Under the pieces are notes generated by a model, which worked only from the letters and a program-made list of their open reading frames with translations, had not been told where the DNA came from and did no database searches. Below, in pieces: positions 22,650 through 34,749 of a stretch of DNA of 64,000 nucleotides. The position numbers and the translations under genes are program-made. Source of the stretch: Cordilura impudica (taxonomy: Eukaryota > Arthropoda > Insecta > Diptera > Scathophagidae); contig OY821519.1 of assembly GCA_963682025.1 (NCBI GenBank), positions 107,736,264 through 107,800,263 on the forward strand, in the 5' to 3' direction. Position 1 is the first letter of the stretch. Each line of letters opens with the position of its first letter.

Positions 22650-25600
22650 ATATCTTTTGCACCGAATAACATAATTGAACAGTTTAAACAGCATATGATA
22701 GATAACTGTTCATCCTATGAAATGACCATTCGGAAGGGGTGCTACGCTTTGTGGATTATCAAAGTTAAAATTTGTAGAAAAATCAATTTTATGGTAACCA
22801 AAAAAAATTATTTTTACATTTTTAGATTGTTTTTATTTTTTTTTTCTTTAGGGTTTTATGTTTTAAATTATTAAATTATTACCCAACAAATTAAAAAAAA
22901 ATTACTTCTTTCTTAAATTTATTTTTTCAATTTTCTGTAAAATATTCATCACAATTCGTAAGAGAAGGTATATCTAAAAGACTAATCATTTCTAAACTAT
23001 AATTATTTTCTAACTCTATTCGTGACTTCACATGCCGCAGGGAAGAAATAAGTGGATCGGAAGATGCTGCCAACATGTTGAAGAGGTCCTCATTTTGCCT
23101 TACCCTTGATGCTTTGAATGTGTTCTGCAATCTATATTTTTTATAAAATTTGTTAAGAGACACCTGTGCTTCTTCAGAAAGCTCTCCAATTGGCAAAGAC
23201 TGGTACTCAATTATATCTTTGCCGTGCGCCAATATTTTATGGGCGGTCGGGGTCAACTTCTTCTGTGGATACATTTCTGCTAAAAGAGATGCAGTTTTCG
23301 ATGCATATTCTCCATATTTTGTAAAATTGACATTTTCTTTGCAGTTTAAAACATTCAAGATCGTTCCCAATCTTTTCACGATTTGATTGTCAATTCCAGT
23401 GATTCTAGTTACTGCCTCACCATTTTCAAAAAATCTCCTAGAAGTGTTTCCATCGTTTGAGTTACCGTATCCGTGCTTGGGACAGTCTACTTTTAGTCCA
23501 ACTTGTTTAAAAAAAGATCCTGTATTTGCTTCTTTCTGATCTGTTCCTTATACTTTATTGATGTATTTTCATCGAAGTTTTCCTCCTCTTGTGGTAGGGT
23601 ATACGTCAGTTTTAGCAAGAACTCCATACACTTTATCCTTGCGTGCAATGGTGACATTCCATATTCGTAATTCTCCTCGTTTGTAGAATCCTTTAAATTA
23701 CCAAAGTTCTTCTGACTCTTTTTGCAAATCGGGCATGACAATGTTGAGGTTGTTCCTGTCAGTTCGTTTACGACTTTTCCGTCAACCATAGTCAGGTGGA
23801 ACTCGTAATTGCATTCAATATATTTTCATTCTCCAATTTGCAGCTTTGTAGGCTTAATCTTGCTTATTTGTCCTTCACCGTGGTCCTTATGAGTTCTGCC
23901 GATTCCCTTGCAAACTGAAACATTATTGGTCGGCTATAATGCACTGATGACGGACGTGGATTTTTCCAGTGTAGGGAAACATCAGATTTTAGCCGCAGAG
24001 GAACAACAGATGCCATAAACATATTTCCGTCCGATATTGTAGCGTCATCGGAAGATATCCTTTGCTTATAAACGCTTTGTCCGGATGATCCATCGCAGCC
24101 CCATTTGCTGATCAATGTCAGTTTCTCAGGATGAATTTTCACCTCATTTTCAGGAAGACTCTCCAACAACCGTTTTGCTGTATGGCCCATGAGATCCTGC
24201 AGATTGGCTTTGGTCATGTGCAGTGGTCGTGAATTTATTTTGGCTTGCGTAATATGCTTGTATCCTGGTAAAACGTCAGCCCCGTGTCGCATCAAGGATG
24301 CCCGTAGTATCTCATATTTTTCTTTGGAAAGTTGTAAGTCCATAAACAAGGCCAAGGCTTCTTCGGAACCATACTTTTTAATGTGTGCATTTGCTTGCGT
24401 TTGTTTTAATGTCTGCGACCTAACTCTTGCACTATCTTTTGCATATTTAATAGACAGCGCGTTCGATAGATGCTTCGTGGTCAAGTCATTGGTGGCATCG
24501 GCAAGTTTCCTCTTTCTTGTGAAAATTGAACACTCCTCAATACTTTTTTTTGGCCTTCCTTTTGCTCCTCTGGTTGATGTGGTGGGTTTATCTACTGCCA
24601 GTATATCCAGGATGGTGTCTTCAATAAGCCAGTCCTCGTATTTGGAGTTGAAGTTCTGAATGGTTCGATTAGATTTCACCCATTTGGCCTTAATATTTGC
24701 ATATATCAGATAAAAATTATTTTTAGATAAAAATTATTTTTTATAATTCGCTTCTGTCAATATTTCCGTATAAGCTATCAATTTCTTCTAAAGCAGCTTC
24801 CGTGAAAAACTTTGGTGTGGTTGACGTTCTAAACAGTTCAAATAATTTTAAATTGTTTAACTTCATGGTTTCAGTACTTGTTGCGCCAACTTTCAGTCGT
24901 AGACTAATCCAGGCATTATGCTTATTTTGCAATATATACTATGCCTAAAAATTTACCTGTTCCCTGCATACATATGGATTTAGGCTGAATTATGCAATTT
25001 TGATATTATGCTCGTGTCTAAATAAGATTTGTGCCTACCTGGAGGGACCATTTGTACTCCAAAGTAATTTTTAAGTGAGGTGCGTACCTGCGAATTTCAA
25101 TGAGTAGTTTTTTGTGTATCCTGTGTCTGTAATAGAATATTGGGAGTAGACTTTGGCAGAGGCTCACAGGTAGACAACCGACTTAAAATGCAATTTTCAA
25201 ACTATTAGATCAAACTACTTTCAGTCAAAACATGTAAGGGATGCACGCCATACATTTTCTGCAACCATGTCTTTTTAAACTTTTTTACCTCTGGAAGCCA
25301 AATGGGCACGTACGGGCAGATAAAACCTTTTGAATTATGTAAAGAAATAATCAAAGAACATGTTTTGCAAATACGGCAAATATAGAAAAATACAGATTTT
25401 TTTATTTTCCGTCAAAGTTGAAAAATAGTGAAAAAACGGATAGTTTTTAAATAGTGATTTACCAGGAGAAACATAAAGCAAACAGTTACTTTTTTTTTAT
25501 CATTATATGTACATTTAACAAATACATCAATCAATACAAACAAAAAATAAGGCGATTCGTTACCTATTTTTCGTGATATTACACCTGAAATCGCAACAAA

Positions 25601-25782
25601 TTGACTAAAAATTGTGTGTTTTTTTGAAAACCGAAAGTCGGTCGACTTTGAACGGTTATATCTTCTAAACTAAAAATGTGATATTATTAAGAGTATCATA
25701 CTTGAAATCGCTGAAAAGCTTCAGCGGCGCACACGAAACTTTTGATTTTTGCAACCTCCTTTGCTCTACGGGCGCCACGGTG
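22612..25782 (-). mobile_element. Transib/RAG1-like transposon T1
   Basis: The left end is CACAGTGGCGCC at 22612 and the right end the complement of CACCGTGGCGCC, ending at 25782. CGTCG lies directly outside both (22607-22611, 25783-25787), a GC-rich 5-bp target duplication of Transib type. Both ends have GCAAAAATC (22641-22649; complement at 25744-25752) 22 and 23 bp inside the heptamer, echoing a recombination signal nonamer. A broken RAG1-like transposase lies on the minus strand. Length 3,171 bp. Confidence 0.9.
22927..24932 (-). pseudogene. Transib/RAG1-like transposase of T1, frameshifted
   Basis: Coding runs leftwards in four frame segments: 24932-24741, 24679-23864, 23789-23493 and ~23510-22927. 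Each junction is a frameshift or stop. Landmarks of the RAG1/Transib core appear in order. KWGCDGSSG (first catalytic Asp, residue 196 of the second segment) is followed by LHWKNPRPSS. MVDGKVVNELTG (second Asp) leads to the zinc pair CPIC. NSNDGNTSRRFF is next, then HKILAH (zinc His pair) and LPIGELSEEAQVSLNK. In RAG1 the third catalytic residue, E962, lies in an ESGNK context; by eye the equivalent position here is Val (QVSLNK). An N-terminal GRPKKSIEE basic motif precedes the core. The enzyme would cut at the CACAGTG ends. This copy cannot make it. Confidence 0.9.
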
Positions 25783-25787
25783 CGTCG
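25744..25787 (-). other. T1 right terminus: nonamer-like block, heptamer, target duplication
   Basis: Complement of GCAAAAATC at 25744-25752, 23-bp spacer, heptamer CACCGTG (complement of 25776-25782, one mismatch to CACAGTG), then CGTCG 25783-25787. Confidence 0.85.
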
Positions 25788-25789
25788 GA

Positions 25790-27518
25790 TGGAAAAATGA
25801 TTAAATAATCTTTTATTTAATTTGAAGAAATATAATGACCTTAAAAGCCCAATCCAGAAAAGTCCAGAAAAACATAAAAACACAATTTTGTTCAAATATC
25901 TTATTGGCACTAACTTATGACCCTCCCTCGCACAATACACCAGCTACCCGGCATGTTATCCAAACCCAACATAATTTTTTGATGGCTACTATTTTTCTGT
26001 TTTACCTCTGATTTCATATTCTGGAAATGCCAAAAAAATGCTCGTCGAAACCCGATACAGCTGTTCTGCCATTTTGTAGAGCTGTGAAAACCAAATGCTG
26101 CTATTTACCGATACCTATTACAGAAACAAAGCTAATTAAAATTACCGACTAACACCAGTTGCCACACAAACAATATGAGAATATATTTATAATCCAATTC
26201 AAAAATTTCTAACTATTTAATAATTGTTTAACATTTTTTTTTTTTAAATGCAAAGTACAGACTTTGGTTCTCATAATTGTCTTAACCTCCAGGACTGAGT
26301 GCACTTATATTTCTTGAATACGTAGAAGTATATGGAATTGATTTTAAAATTTTACCCTATAAATAAATGTAAAAATGCCAACAATTAGACACGCGATATT
26401 AAAATATATACAAAGTTATAAAAATATAAAACTATTTCTTAACATTCCGTTTATATAATATAATTATATGCTTGTCTGTGATTATTTCGATTTTTATTTT
26501 TGTCAAATAAATAAATTGTTCAATGTTATTTTTTTTTTCTTTAGTAAATTTCCTTTATTGTTTAATAATCTTTTCTACGAAGGCTATTAATTGATTCAAC
26601 TACAGTTTTAACTAGTTGGAGTGTATAATTTAAATCAATTGTTTAGCTGACTCAATTATATTATTTTATTGATTTTTCTAATATAATTTTTCTTTAAGTG
26701 AACAAACAAATCAATTAAAAGCTTATAACTTTTTGTAACTTTGTTTCCGTGAAAGTTGCCAAAAGCAATTATGTCAATGGAATTCTTAACTGAAATACAC
26801 TTTAGTTTTTGTTTGTATAGATGACACAACAAGCTGTTACTTGGAAGATTTAGCGACATTTTATTGCTCCAGAAAGCTACAGGGTTTTTTTTTTTTGTAT
26901 ATAATAAAATTAATTATATATCGAAAAGCAACAATCCTACCCTATAGAGTTTTACTGAATAATTGTAGGCCCAAACTAAACATGTTGTAATAATTTCTTA
27001 AATATAGCAAATATCAAATACACATTTCTAACAATTATACAATTTAAAGGATACATGTATAGAGAGTTGGCCATACAAAAGTTATTATTAGATTTGGTGT
27101 ATAACTATGGGGTGAGGCATTTTTTTTTTTTTTTTTTTTTTGGGAAAATACTATTTTTCAAAGAATTGTTCATCGGAAATTACAACATTTGCCAATATTT
27201 AAGGAAAATTACGGAAATCATTTATTGAGGCTCGGAAAGATGAAATTTTGGTATCGAACACAATACATAGATTTGCTCTCAATATAATTTTTTTCCAAAA
27301 ATTCATTTTTTACATTTAGCTCTATTTGAAAGAAAGCGCTAAATTGGCGCCTTTTTTTTTGCTTTAGCGCCTTTTAAATACAACATTTCATGATAAGCCA
27401 AATTGTGCATAAGCAGTTAGTTTAAATATGTACATATTTATATTATTTATTCAAAGAGACTCTTAATTGGTTCTCTTATTCACCAGTAACACAAAAATTA
27501 TAGAATAAGTTATCTATT
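25790..27518. other. AT-rich stretch with no gene found
   Basis: No coding or inverted-repeat structure is recognised. A 22-T run lies near 27,120. Confidence 0.4.
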
Positions 27519-29195
27519 TCTTATATATAGAAAATGGAGTTTTGTATGTATGTTTGTATGTTTGTGGTTTATAGGAGACTACACCACTTTACGGATCATC
27601 TATCCGGAAGGAAAACAGACTACATTTTTTGATTTTTCAGGAGGGCGTGGCACCTACCATATAAAGTGGATTTTTAGCATTTAATTTTAACATATAATAT
27701 ATCGAGCACTATGACAGCAAGATTTTTGAAACTATGTACATATACGTATTAACCCAATTTGAAGAGTTGTGAAAAAAATGGGAGCGATCGGACCATTGGG
27801 CCTGGCAGGCAGCATACAAAAAAAATCTTTTATGTCATATATCAGGGGTACTGTAATAGAGAAAGCCTTGAGACTTTGTGTGAGCTCATAAATTATTAAT
27901 GTGAATATTCGGGCAAAAACTGGAGATATCGTACTATAGAGCGTGTCACCCACATAAAAAGTAAATATTTAATTTTATATAACTGGAGTACAACAATAGG
28001 AAAAACCTTGGGACTTTGTCTAAGTTCATGAGTTATTAATATGAGTAGTTGCCCAAAAAATGGTCGGGATCAGAACAATGGGCATGTCACCTTCTATACA
28101 AAAAAAAAAAAAATATGAGGTACTATAAAAATGACAGTTTAAAAACTTTTGACAAGCACATTAATTACCGATGTGAGTAGACGTGGAACCATGCGCGGAA
28201 TGGCCAAAGTCAAAAATCGCCAAAACCAAACATCGCGAAAAACAAAAATAGCCAAAATCGAAGATCCCCAATATCAAAAATCGCCAGAAACAAAAATCTT
28301 CAAAGTAAAAAATCGCCAAAAACTAACATCGCGAATAACAAAAAACGCCACATACCAAATATTGCCAGAACCGAAAATAGCGAATAACAATAATCACCAA
28401 AAAAAAAAAAAAACAATCGCTAAAATCAAAAATCGCTAAAAACCGAAAATCGTGAAAAACAAAAATCGCCAAAAGAAAAAATCGGCAATATGAAAAATCG
28501 CCAAAATCAAAAATCGTCAAAATCAAAAATTGGCAAACCGAAAATTGTAGCCAAAAACACGCCAAAATCAAAATCGCCAGAACCTAAAATCACGAATAAC
28601 AAAAATCGCAAAAATCAAAATCGCCAAAAATCGCAAAAAAAAAATGCGAAAATCTAGTCGCAAAAACAAAAATCCAAAATGTCCGAAATTTTCTACAAAA
28701 TGTTTTTCCAGTTTTTTTTTTATTTCCTTACGACGGGGGTAGCGAAGCGCGTCGGGTTACAAAAATCGCCAGAAACAAAAATCTCCAAAGTCAAAAATCG
28801 CCAAAACCGAACATCGCGAATAACAAAAATCGCCACATACCAAATATTGCCAGAACCGAAAAAAGCGAATAAAAATAATCACCAAAAAAAAAAAACAATC
28901 CCCAAATTCAAAAATCGCTAAAAACCGAAAATCGTGAATAACAAAAATCGCCAAAAGAAAAAATCGGCAATACGAAAAATCGCCAAAATCAAAAATGGTC
29001 TAAATCAAACATTGGCAAACCGAAAATTGCAGCCAAAAAACACGCCAAAATCAAAATCGCCAGAACCTTAAATCACGAATAATAAAAATCGCAAAAATCA
29101 AAATCGCAAAAAAATTCCAAAAATCTAGTCACAAAAACAAAAATCCAATATGGCCGAAATTTTCTACAAAATGTTTTCCCAGTCCGCCAAATAAC
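27519..29195 (+). mobile_element. Helitron-like element with internal tandem repeats
   Basis: It begins TCTTATATATAG, then a GTATGTTTGTATGTTTGTGG tract and GGTTTATAGGAGACTACACC, the pattern of fly Helitron 5' ends. It continues through ~140-150-bp degenerate monomers to about 28,110 (CATGAGTTATTAATATGAG, GACTTTGT words). A low-complexity AAAAATCGCC-rich block follows. The same parts in reverse order lie at 61,560-62,621. No Rep/helicase coding is present. The right boundary is obscured by the mariner remnant. Confidence 0.6.
28281..29182 (+). repeat. 485-bp tandem duplication of AAAAATCGCC-rich low-complexity DNA
   Basis: TCGCCAGAAACAAAAATCT starts at 28281 and at 28766. The two units are collinear for more than 400 bp, each ending in GAAATTTTCTACAAAATGTTTT. 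Within each unit an irregular decamer-like motif (AAAAATCGCC and variants) recurs dozens of times. The inter-unit spacer contains TTACGACGGGGGTAGCGAAG, also found inverted near 61,570. Confidence 0.85.
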
Positions 29196-29204
29196 TTTTT
29201 TTTT

Positions 29205-30092
29205 TTGAAAATGCTGTCCTGTTGAACCCAAATGTTGCCAATATCCTTCTCTTCAATTTTTGTGAACAAAAATTCGTTCAACATGGCCCGATAACGATCG
29301 CCATTGACTGTAGCGGCCACTCCTTGCTCATTTTCGAAGAAAACTGGCCCAATTATGCCTCTGGACCAAAATCCCCACCAAACAGTGACTCGTTTTGGGT
29401 GTATCGGCTTTTCAATGTATGCGTGCGGGTTTTCTGTGCCCCAAATGCGACAAGCTTGCTTGTTTACATACCCGCCAAGATCAAAATGAGCTTCATCTGA
29501 AAAGATGATTTTTTTTGGCAAAATCGGCATCTTCTGTAAGTCGATCGCAGGCCCACTTAGCGAAGCGAAAACGCATTGGATGGTCAGTTGGCTTTAACTT
29601 CTGAACCAATTGGACTTTGTATGGCGTCATACCAAGGTCTTTATGTAAAGCTCGTCTCAATGATGCCTCCGAAATGTTCAATTCTTGAGAACGACGGTGA
29701 ATTGATGTTGATGGCGCTTCACGCACACTTTCTGTCACAGCAGCAATAGTCTCGGGTGTACGCACTGTTTTTTTGGCTTTTAACTCTTTGGTTTATCGAT
29801 GAGGATGCCAGTGTCTTTCACTTTTTTCACAAGATAACGAACATACGCAGATGACGGTGCTTCTCTTCTTCCAAAATCCGTACGCAATTTTCGCACACAG
29901 TTTGCAACATTACCATGATTTTCAAAGTAATGTCGCAATATTTCCCAGCGTTGTTCAAGCATATACACACACAATTTCGTTCAGCGGAAGGATAAAACTA
30001 ATTATCTGTCAAATCAGACATGAGCTAAGTGTTACCATTCACGAAATAAGCACTAGTTGAAAAAAAAAAAACGTTAGATGGCGGACCCATTA
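29205..30092 (-). mobile_element. Tc1/mariner element, 3'-truncated
   Basis: The minus strand carries the 5' part of a Tc1/mariner (IS630-type) element, from about GGGTCCGCCATCTAACG near 30,075-30,092 through the transposase to an abrupt junction near 29,215. The Helitron-like repeats begin beyond that junction. The 3' third of the gene and the other terminal repeat are missing. Confidence 0.8.
29215..29992 (-). pseudogene. Tc1/mariner transposase, C-terminally truncated
   Basis: Three frame segments (29974-29780, 29765-29493, 29530-~29220) give a helix-turn-helix DNA-binding region (EILRHYFENHGNVANCVRKL), a second helical region with SLRRALHKDLGMTPYK, and the catalytic start IFSDEAHFDLGGYVN (first Asp). 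GIIGPVFFENEQG and WVQQDS (second Asp) follow. Coding then leaves homology at the junction with T-rich sequence, so the third acidic residue and C-terminus are lost. Frameshifts lie near 29,770 and 29,520. The protein would have cut and pasted the element at TA sites. Confidence 0.85.
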
Positions 30093-30239
30093 TATATATA
30101 TATAAATAATAAATGGTGATTCCGGTGATAATGAAAAATCATTTGAGACGAAGCGGTTAAAGAATACGTAGAATGATTGGAAAAAATATATTTTTGTCTA
30201 AAATATTGTAGAATAGGACAAACAATTAATCAACGAAGA

Positions 30240-30475
30240 TTTAATTGAGTTCACAAAATCTGTTATTTACGAGGCAGGAAGTAAATTGCCCCATTTTGAC
30301 TCGGCGCGGACAACATAATTTCAAAAAACTTTGAAGATGTTATATATTTTATAAAAGAATTTGGAAGAGATAAAAAAAAATACAAATTCTTAACTGCAAA
30401 AGCAAAGCTAATGAATTGCCGGTTTTTTAAACTATCAAGTTTCGTTGTAGATATATTGATTTTTCCCAAATGAAA
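30240..30475 (+). pseudogene. Unrecognised decayed coding fragment
   Basis: Two frames on the plus strand read like protein: KSVIYEAGSKLPHFDSART, then KNFEDVIYFIKEFGRDKKKY and LTAKAKLMNCRFF, with a frameshift near 30,320. The composition suggests former coding DNA, probably from a transposon. I do not recognise the family. Confidence 0.3.
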
Positions 30476-30787
30476 TCTATATAGATTTTAGTGAAGTGAA
30501 CTTAAAAACAATAAGGAGTGTAATGTCTTTAAACACTATAAATTATTTAAAACAAGTTAAATATGAACTAAATATTCAAAATATTTGTTCTATTTATTAT
30601 ATAATTCCATCAAATTTTCTGTTACACTCAATTATTTTCAATCAAATAAAAAATAAAATTTTATGTTAGAACAATACTATGGCATGAAGATGAAAAAGTT
30701 TTTATTTGAAAATGAACAGGTATAAGAAAAATTTACAAGGTACCGCCTAACAGTCAATGAATGTCATGTTAACTTTCTCGTACTAAA

Positions 30788-31391
30788 AAAAGTAAGAAAA
30801 TTTTAGTCAGTATAGACCGACTTTACGATATGGAGACTAGGTCGAAAAATGGACCGATCCTGACCATATTTGGCAAGTTCACTTATTTTTTGCAAAAACG
30901 TATACAAACCAAATTTGAGAAAAATCTGTGGAATATTTTTGTTTTTTGATAAATTTAAGTGAAGATTGGAAAGCAGCTTAATATGGATGCTATGACTAAG
31001 AATGGTCCTATAGGGTTTATTCTTGGGATACTGATTAAAGGGTATATTAAACATACACAAACTTAATTTGACCGAGATCTATATGATAATTTGGAGCATA
31101 TGGCAATTTAAGTCGATTTCATAGGTATCGTTTTTATGGGGACTATGTCTCAAATGCACCGATATTCGCCAGTTTCAATAGCGTTCATGCTATAGCTGGC
31201 AGAAGCTTACGTACCAAATTTCATCAAAATATATTTACATTTGCGATCTGCATTTTGATTACAAAATGTACATAGACACACAGACGGACGGATATCGTTA
31301 TACTAAATGGTGGATCTAGGTCCCAATATTTCTGGTAGTTACAAATATCAGCACAAAGTTATACCCTAACCGCATAGTCGTATAGGGTATA
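30788..31391 (-). mobile_element. Helentron-like family B, copy B3, internally deleted
   Basis: AAGTAAGAAAATTTTAGTC at 30790 (reversed 3' end, diverged palindrome) runs through family B blocks to GTATAGGGTATAA at 31391. The internal region between the 3' hairpin and the GACCGATCCTGACC block is deleted. The CGGA microsatellite is reduced to CAGACGGACGGA near 31,282. Confidence 0.8.
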
Positions 31392-31606
31392 ATGAATACT
31401 AAAAATTTATTACGTTCTATAGTTTATTAAGATAATATATATAAAGGAAATACAAACTCAATAAAAGTATAGATATCAAGTGTACCAATGAAGTATCAGC
31501 AAGATATTTGGAATACTGAAGCTATCTACTTTGCTGCATGGGTAGCACTCGGGTTAATTTTCTTCACTGAATCACCTTGCGATATGCGATATTTTTCGTT
31601 TTATTA

Positions 31607-32017
31607 TCAGTTGCAAGAACAAATTAACGGATGTTTGCTAAGCATGATGTTTATCGAGTCATCAATCAGTTCTAAATTATTCGTTGGTAAGCCAGGCACA
31701 TACATCGACTTGGTGGCTTTATCTTTATTTGTCGCACAGTCAAAAGATTTGAATGAATGGAGAGTATCAAAATTGATTCTAATTATGAAATTTAGGCCTT
31801 CATTTTGAACCACCCAAATTGGTCGCTCACTCAGCCATTTGTTGTCCTTGTGGTTATCAATGATACTAGAAAACACTTTGTTTAAGAGCTCGTCTCTCGA
31901 GTCTTCCGCAATAATATGGTCATAACCTACACTGACCAATTGCTTGGAGAAATCTTCAGCAAATGGATCGTTCGGCACTGCAAATCCGATGTTTGCTGTC
32001 AGTTGAATTTTCTTCAA
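31607..32017 (-). CDS. Unrecognised 136-residue reading frame
   Basis: This open frame on the minus strand starts MKKIQLTANIGFAVPNDPF and contains QLVSVGYDHIIAEDSRDELL, NKWLSERPIWVV and INFDTLHSFKSFDCATNK. Codon texture and the mix of charged and hydrophobic residues look protein-like, unlike the low-complexity frames around it. I do not recognise a family. No intron or promoter signal was identified, and adjacent DNA is transposon-derived, so it may be an exon or fragment of an unrecognised element. Confidence 0.4.
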   Translation of the reverse strand: MKKIQLTANIGFAVPNDPFAEDFSKQLVSVGYDHIIAEDSRDELLNKVFSSIIDNHKDNKWLSERPIWVVQNEGLNFIIRINFDTLHSFKSFDCATNKDKATKSMYVPGLPTNNLELIDDSINIMLSKHPLICSCN

Positions 32018-32199
32018 ACAGCGTCACAGATTTGATGATTTGAGGCAAGCGTTTATTTCATCGGCAGAAGTCTACGCCCATTTAGCTGATCCCGTCCTGT
32101 TTCAGCATGGCTACAAATATTAATATGCGATGACGCCACACAAATTTGCAAAGCTCTTCCTATTATAGTTATCGAGATACGTGATATTGAATAATTATT

Positions 32200-32570
32200 T
32201 TGTGTGGGAGGCGCCCATCCCATATCGCCAGTTTTCAGACGAACACTCACAAAAATAAGTTATAGAATCACGTATCGTTACTCTCTTTTTCATATTAATC
32301 AAGACACATGACATTCAAAATTCAATTCCATGGGATGTGACACGTCTACTTATTCGATTTCAATCATTTTCGGTACAGATACTCTTCCTCTTCCTCTTAG
32401 CTCTTCCTGTCATATACTCGATATTTCTGAGATTGAATATTTACTTTGTATGGGAGGTGCCACGCCTACTGGTCCGATACAGCTCATTTTCAGCAAGGCA
32501 ACTGAGACTAATAACAAAATGTACCGTTATTCTCCGTTTAATACCACTTATGATATTTGATAACTAAAAC
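32200..32570 (-). repeat. Decayed Helitron-like ~120-150-bp monomers
   Basis: Words of the form TGTATGGGAGGTGCCACGCC and CTGGTCCGAT near 32,205, 32,327 and 32,447 match the monomers of the 61.6-62.5 kb block. Confidence 0.6.
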
Positions 32571-32724
32571 TAAATTAGAACTTTAAGAGGTGTCTCCATA
32601 TTTTAAGTCTCATGTTAGCACCATGTTGCTAGTTTAATTGCCAAACTGAAAGAAATAACGCCAAGCATTATTATCCTAAATTTACCAAGGTAAACGGTTA
32701 ATTTTTTAAGTGAGCGTCATTTCA

Positions 32725-32812
32725 GCATATAGACGGACAGACGGACGGACGGATACAAACAGATTGAGAAACTGGTATATACTTTCTACATAGTGGTGAG
32801 GAGGGTATACAA
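32725..32812 (-). mobile_element. Helentron-like head remnant
   Basis: CAGACGGACGGACGGAT followed by TTTCTACATAGTGGTGAGGAGGGTATACA is a reversed microsatellite-plus-palindrome head. It resembles families A and B but matches neither closely. Confidence 0.5.
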
Positions 32813-34745
32813 AATGATAAAAGCTGAGAAAAATTGAGCAGTAAATGTGGAAATGGTCACTCAGTAAACAATTCAAAATAATTTTTATATCAAAATTTTT
32901 TATCCTATTTTGGAATAAATTTTTTAATAACCAGAAACTGAACAAAAATAAAATTATTAAAAAAAAATTTATTTAAAACGTAGATATATTTTGTGCTCAT
33001 TATCTTATCATAAAATTTATTTTATATAATTATAGTTTATAATAAAGAACCATTTTGAAATTATGTCAGCAATATCCTAATTTCATTGAAAATACTGACC
33101 ATGGAACCGCATTATGTTTCGGCTGAACACCTTTTTATCTCTGGTAAATTTTGCAGCATCCAAGATCTATACTAAAACATTCTAATGTATGGACACTTTT
33201 AACTCATCCCTTCGACAAGCGGTGAAAAAAATTTTTTCTAACTTTTAGGGTATCTGGTGAATACAGTAGCATACGAATATGCCACATTCAAAAAACATTA
33301 ATTCCAAAAAAAGAAATTTAATTAGTAATGTCAACACTTCAGTTCAAATAATTTCATACCATTGTTCTACTCACTTGTTATGGGAGCAAAAGATACAAAT
33401 GTTTGAGGTTTAATTAAAATCCCAACTCAACAAAAAAATATACATATTTTTTTATGTAACAATTTACATACATATGTTGCTGATATATTACAACTACACA
33501 TTTCTATAGAAACATAGATACCTATATAGTAAAGCACAGAATTTTTATCTCTCTATTTATGTTGTTAGAAATTTTTTAGTTTTTCCTTATGGAAACCATA
33601 ATAAATGTTAAATGTTAAAAGGCTTAACATTGAGCACTTGAACGAACCCTTTAAAAAGAATCTTCATTTTAGCATTTGTTATTGTTTGGTGATGCTTAGA
33701 AGTCTTAAAAATATACATTGGGTGTTTGAAAGTGAAACTATTTAAGAATATTTTTCTGTTGAATTGATATTTTGTTACAACTTTTAATTTAACTTCAGCA
33801 GTATTAAATTTCCTTATATAGAAAAGTTTTACCACAACATAAAGTTTAACACAATATAAACATGTTTTTTTTTTTTTTGTGATTGTTGCATTTATATTGA
33901 TGCGAACACACAATTTATACCCTACTTGTATGCCCTGTCGTGCTTCGCTACGACTTAGCGAGACTTAGTATTACGCATGCTTTCAGAATAAATTTTTCCT
34001 ACGAAGTTTGTATTGTGTATCTGGGTTGAAAAGGAAAAAGGATTTAAATCGACTTAAGTAAAAACTGATATAAGAGCATTACGCTGAACTCCTTATTAAA
34101 AAGACCCCCATACAAAATTTGAATTATTTTGTACGATTTTTCAAGAAGTTATAGCCCAAGAAATTTTTACTTATCTCAATAAGGCGTACAAATTCAGTTG
34201 GAATAATAACTAAAGTTCATTAGCTTTAAAAAACACACGTTGTTTTACCAAATCAAAAAAAGAAGTTGTTTTCATGCTCAGCAATAAGAAACGTCAAAAC
34301 CTCTTATGTCGACATATGCAGTTTTTCCAAGCTATGTAATTCAGTCCCAAGTTTATTTTTTCTAGATAAGTTGTTTTTCCAAAAGACTTGCACTGCTTTA
34401 TAAATTCATATTTGATATAAGCAATTTTTCATCGCAACCATATGGGTAAGTACCGCTACTAGTTTCGTTTAAGCTGTATTTCTGCTTGTAGATGTGAGAA
34501 TCTATTAATAAATAAGCAATTATTCAGTGAGTGAGATGCAATGGAAACGTTCCCAATCCTTTAATATTTATAGTGAACAAAAAAATACTTACATTTTTAA
34601 CTTTTTTTTGTTTTCCAAAAACGTCTCCTTTTTAATTCCTATCGAAAAAGAAAATACAATTTTTCATTCTTCACTAAAATTTTCTCTTAAATCTACACAT
34701 TGTTGGAAATAAATATTTTTTAAATAAAGGAAAAATTACACCAAA
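32813..34745. other. No recognisable gene
   Basis: AT-rich sequence with a poly-T run near 33,866. No reliable coding or inverted ends were found. Confidence 0.4.
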
Positions 34746-34749
34746 ACAC

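Noticed and set aside
28149..28921. Lys/Asn-rich repeated frames
   Set aside because: Translation of the AAAAATCGCC-rich repeats, not a gene.
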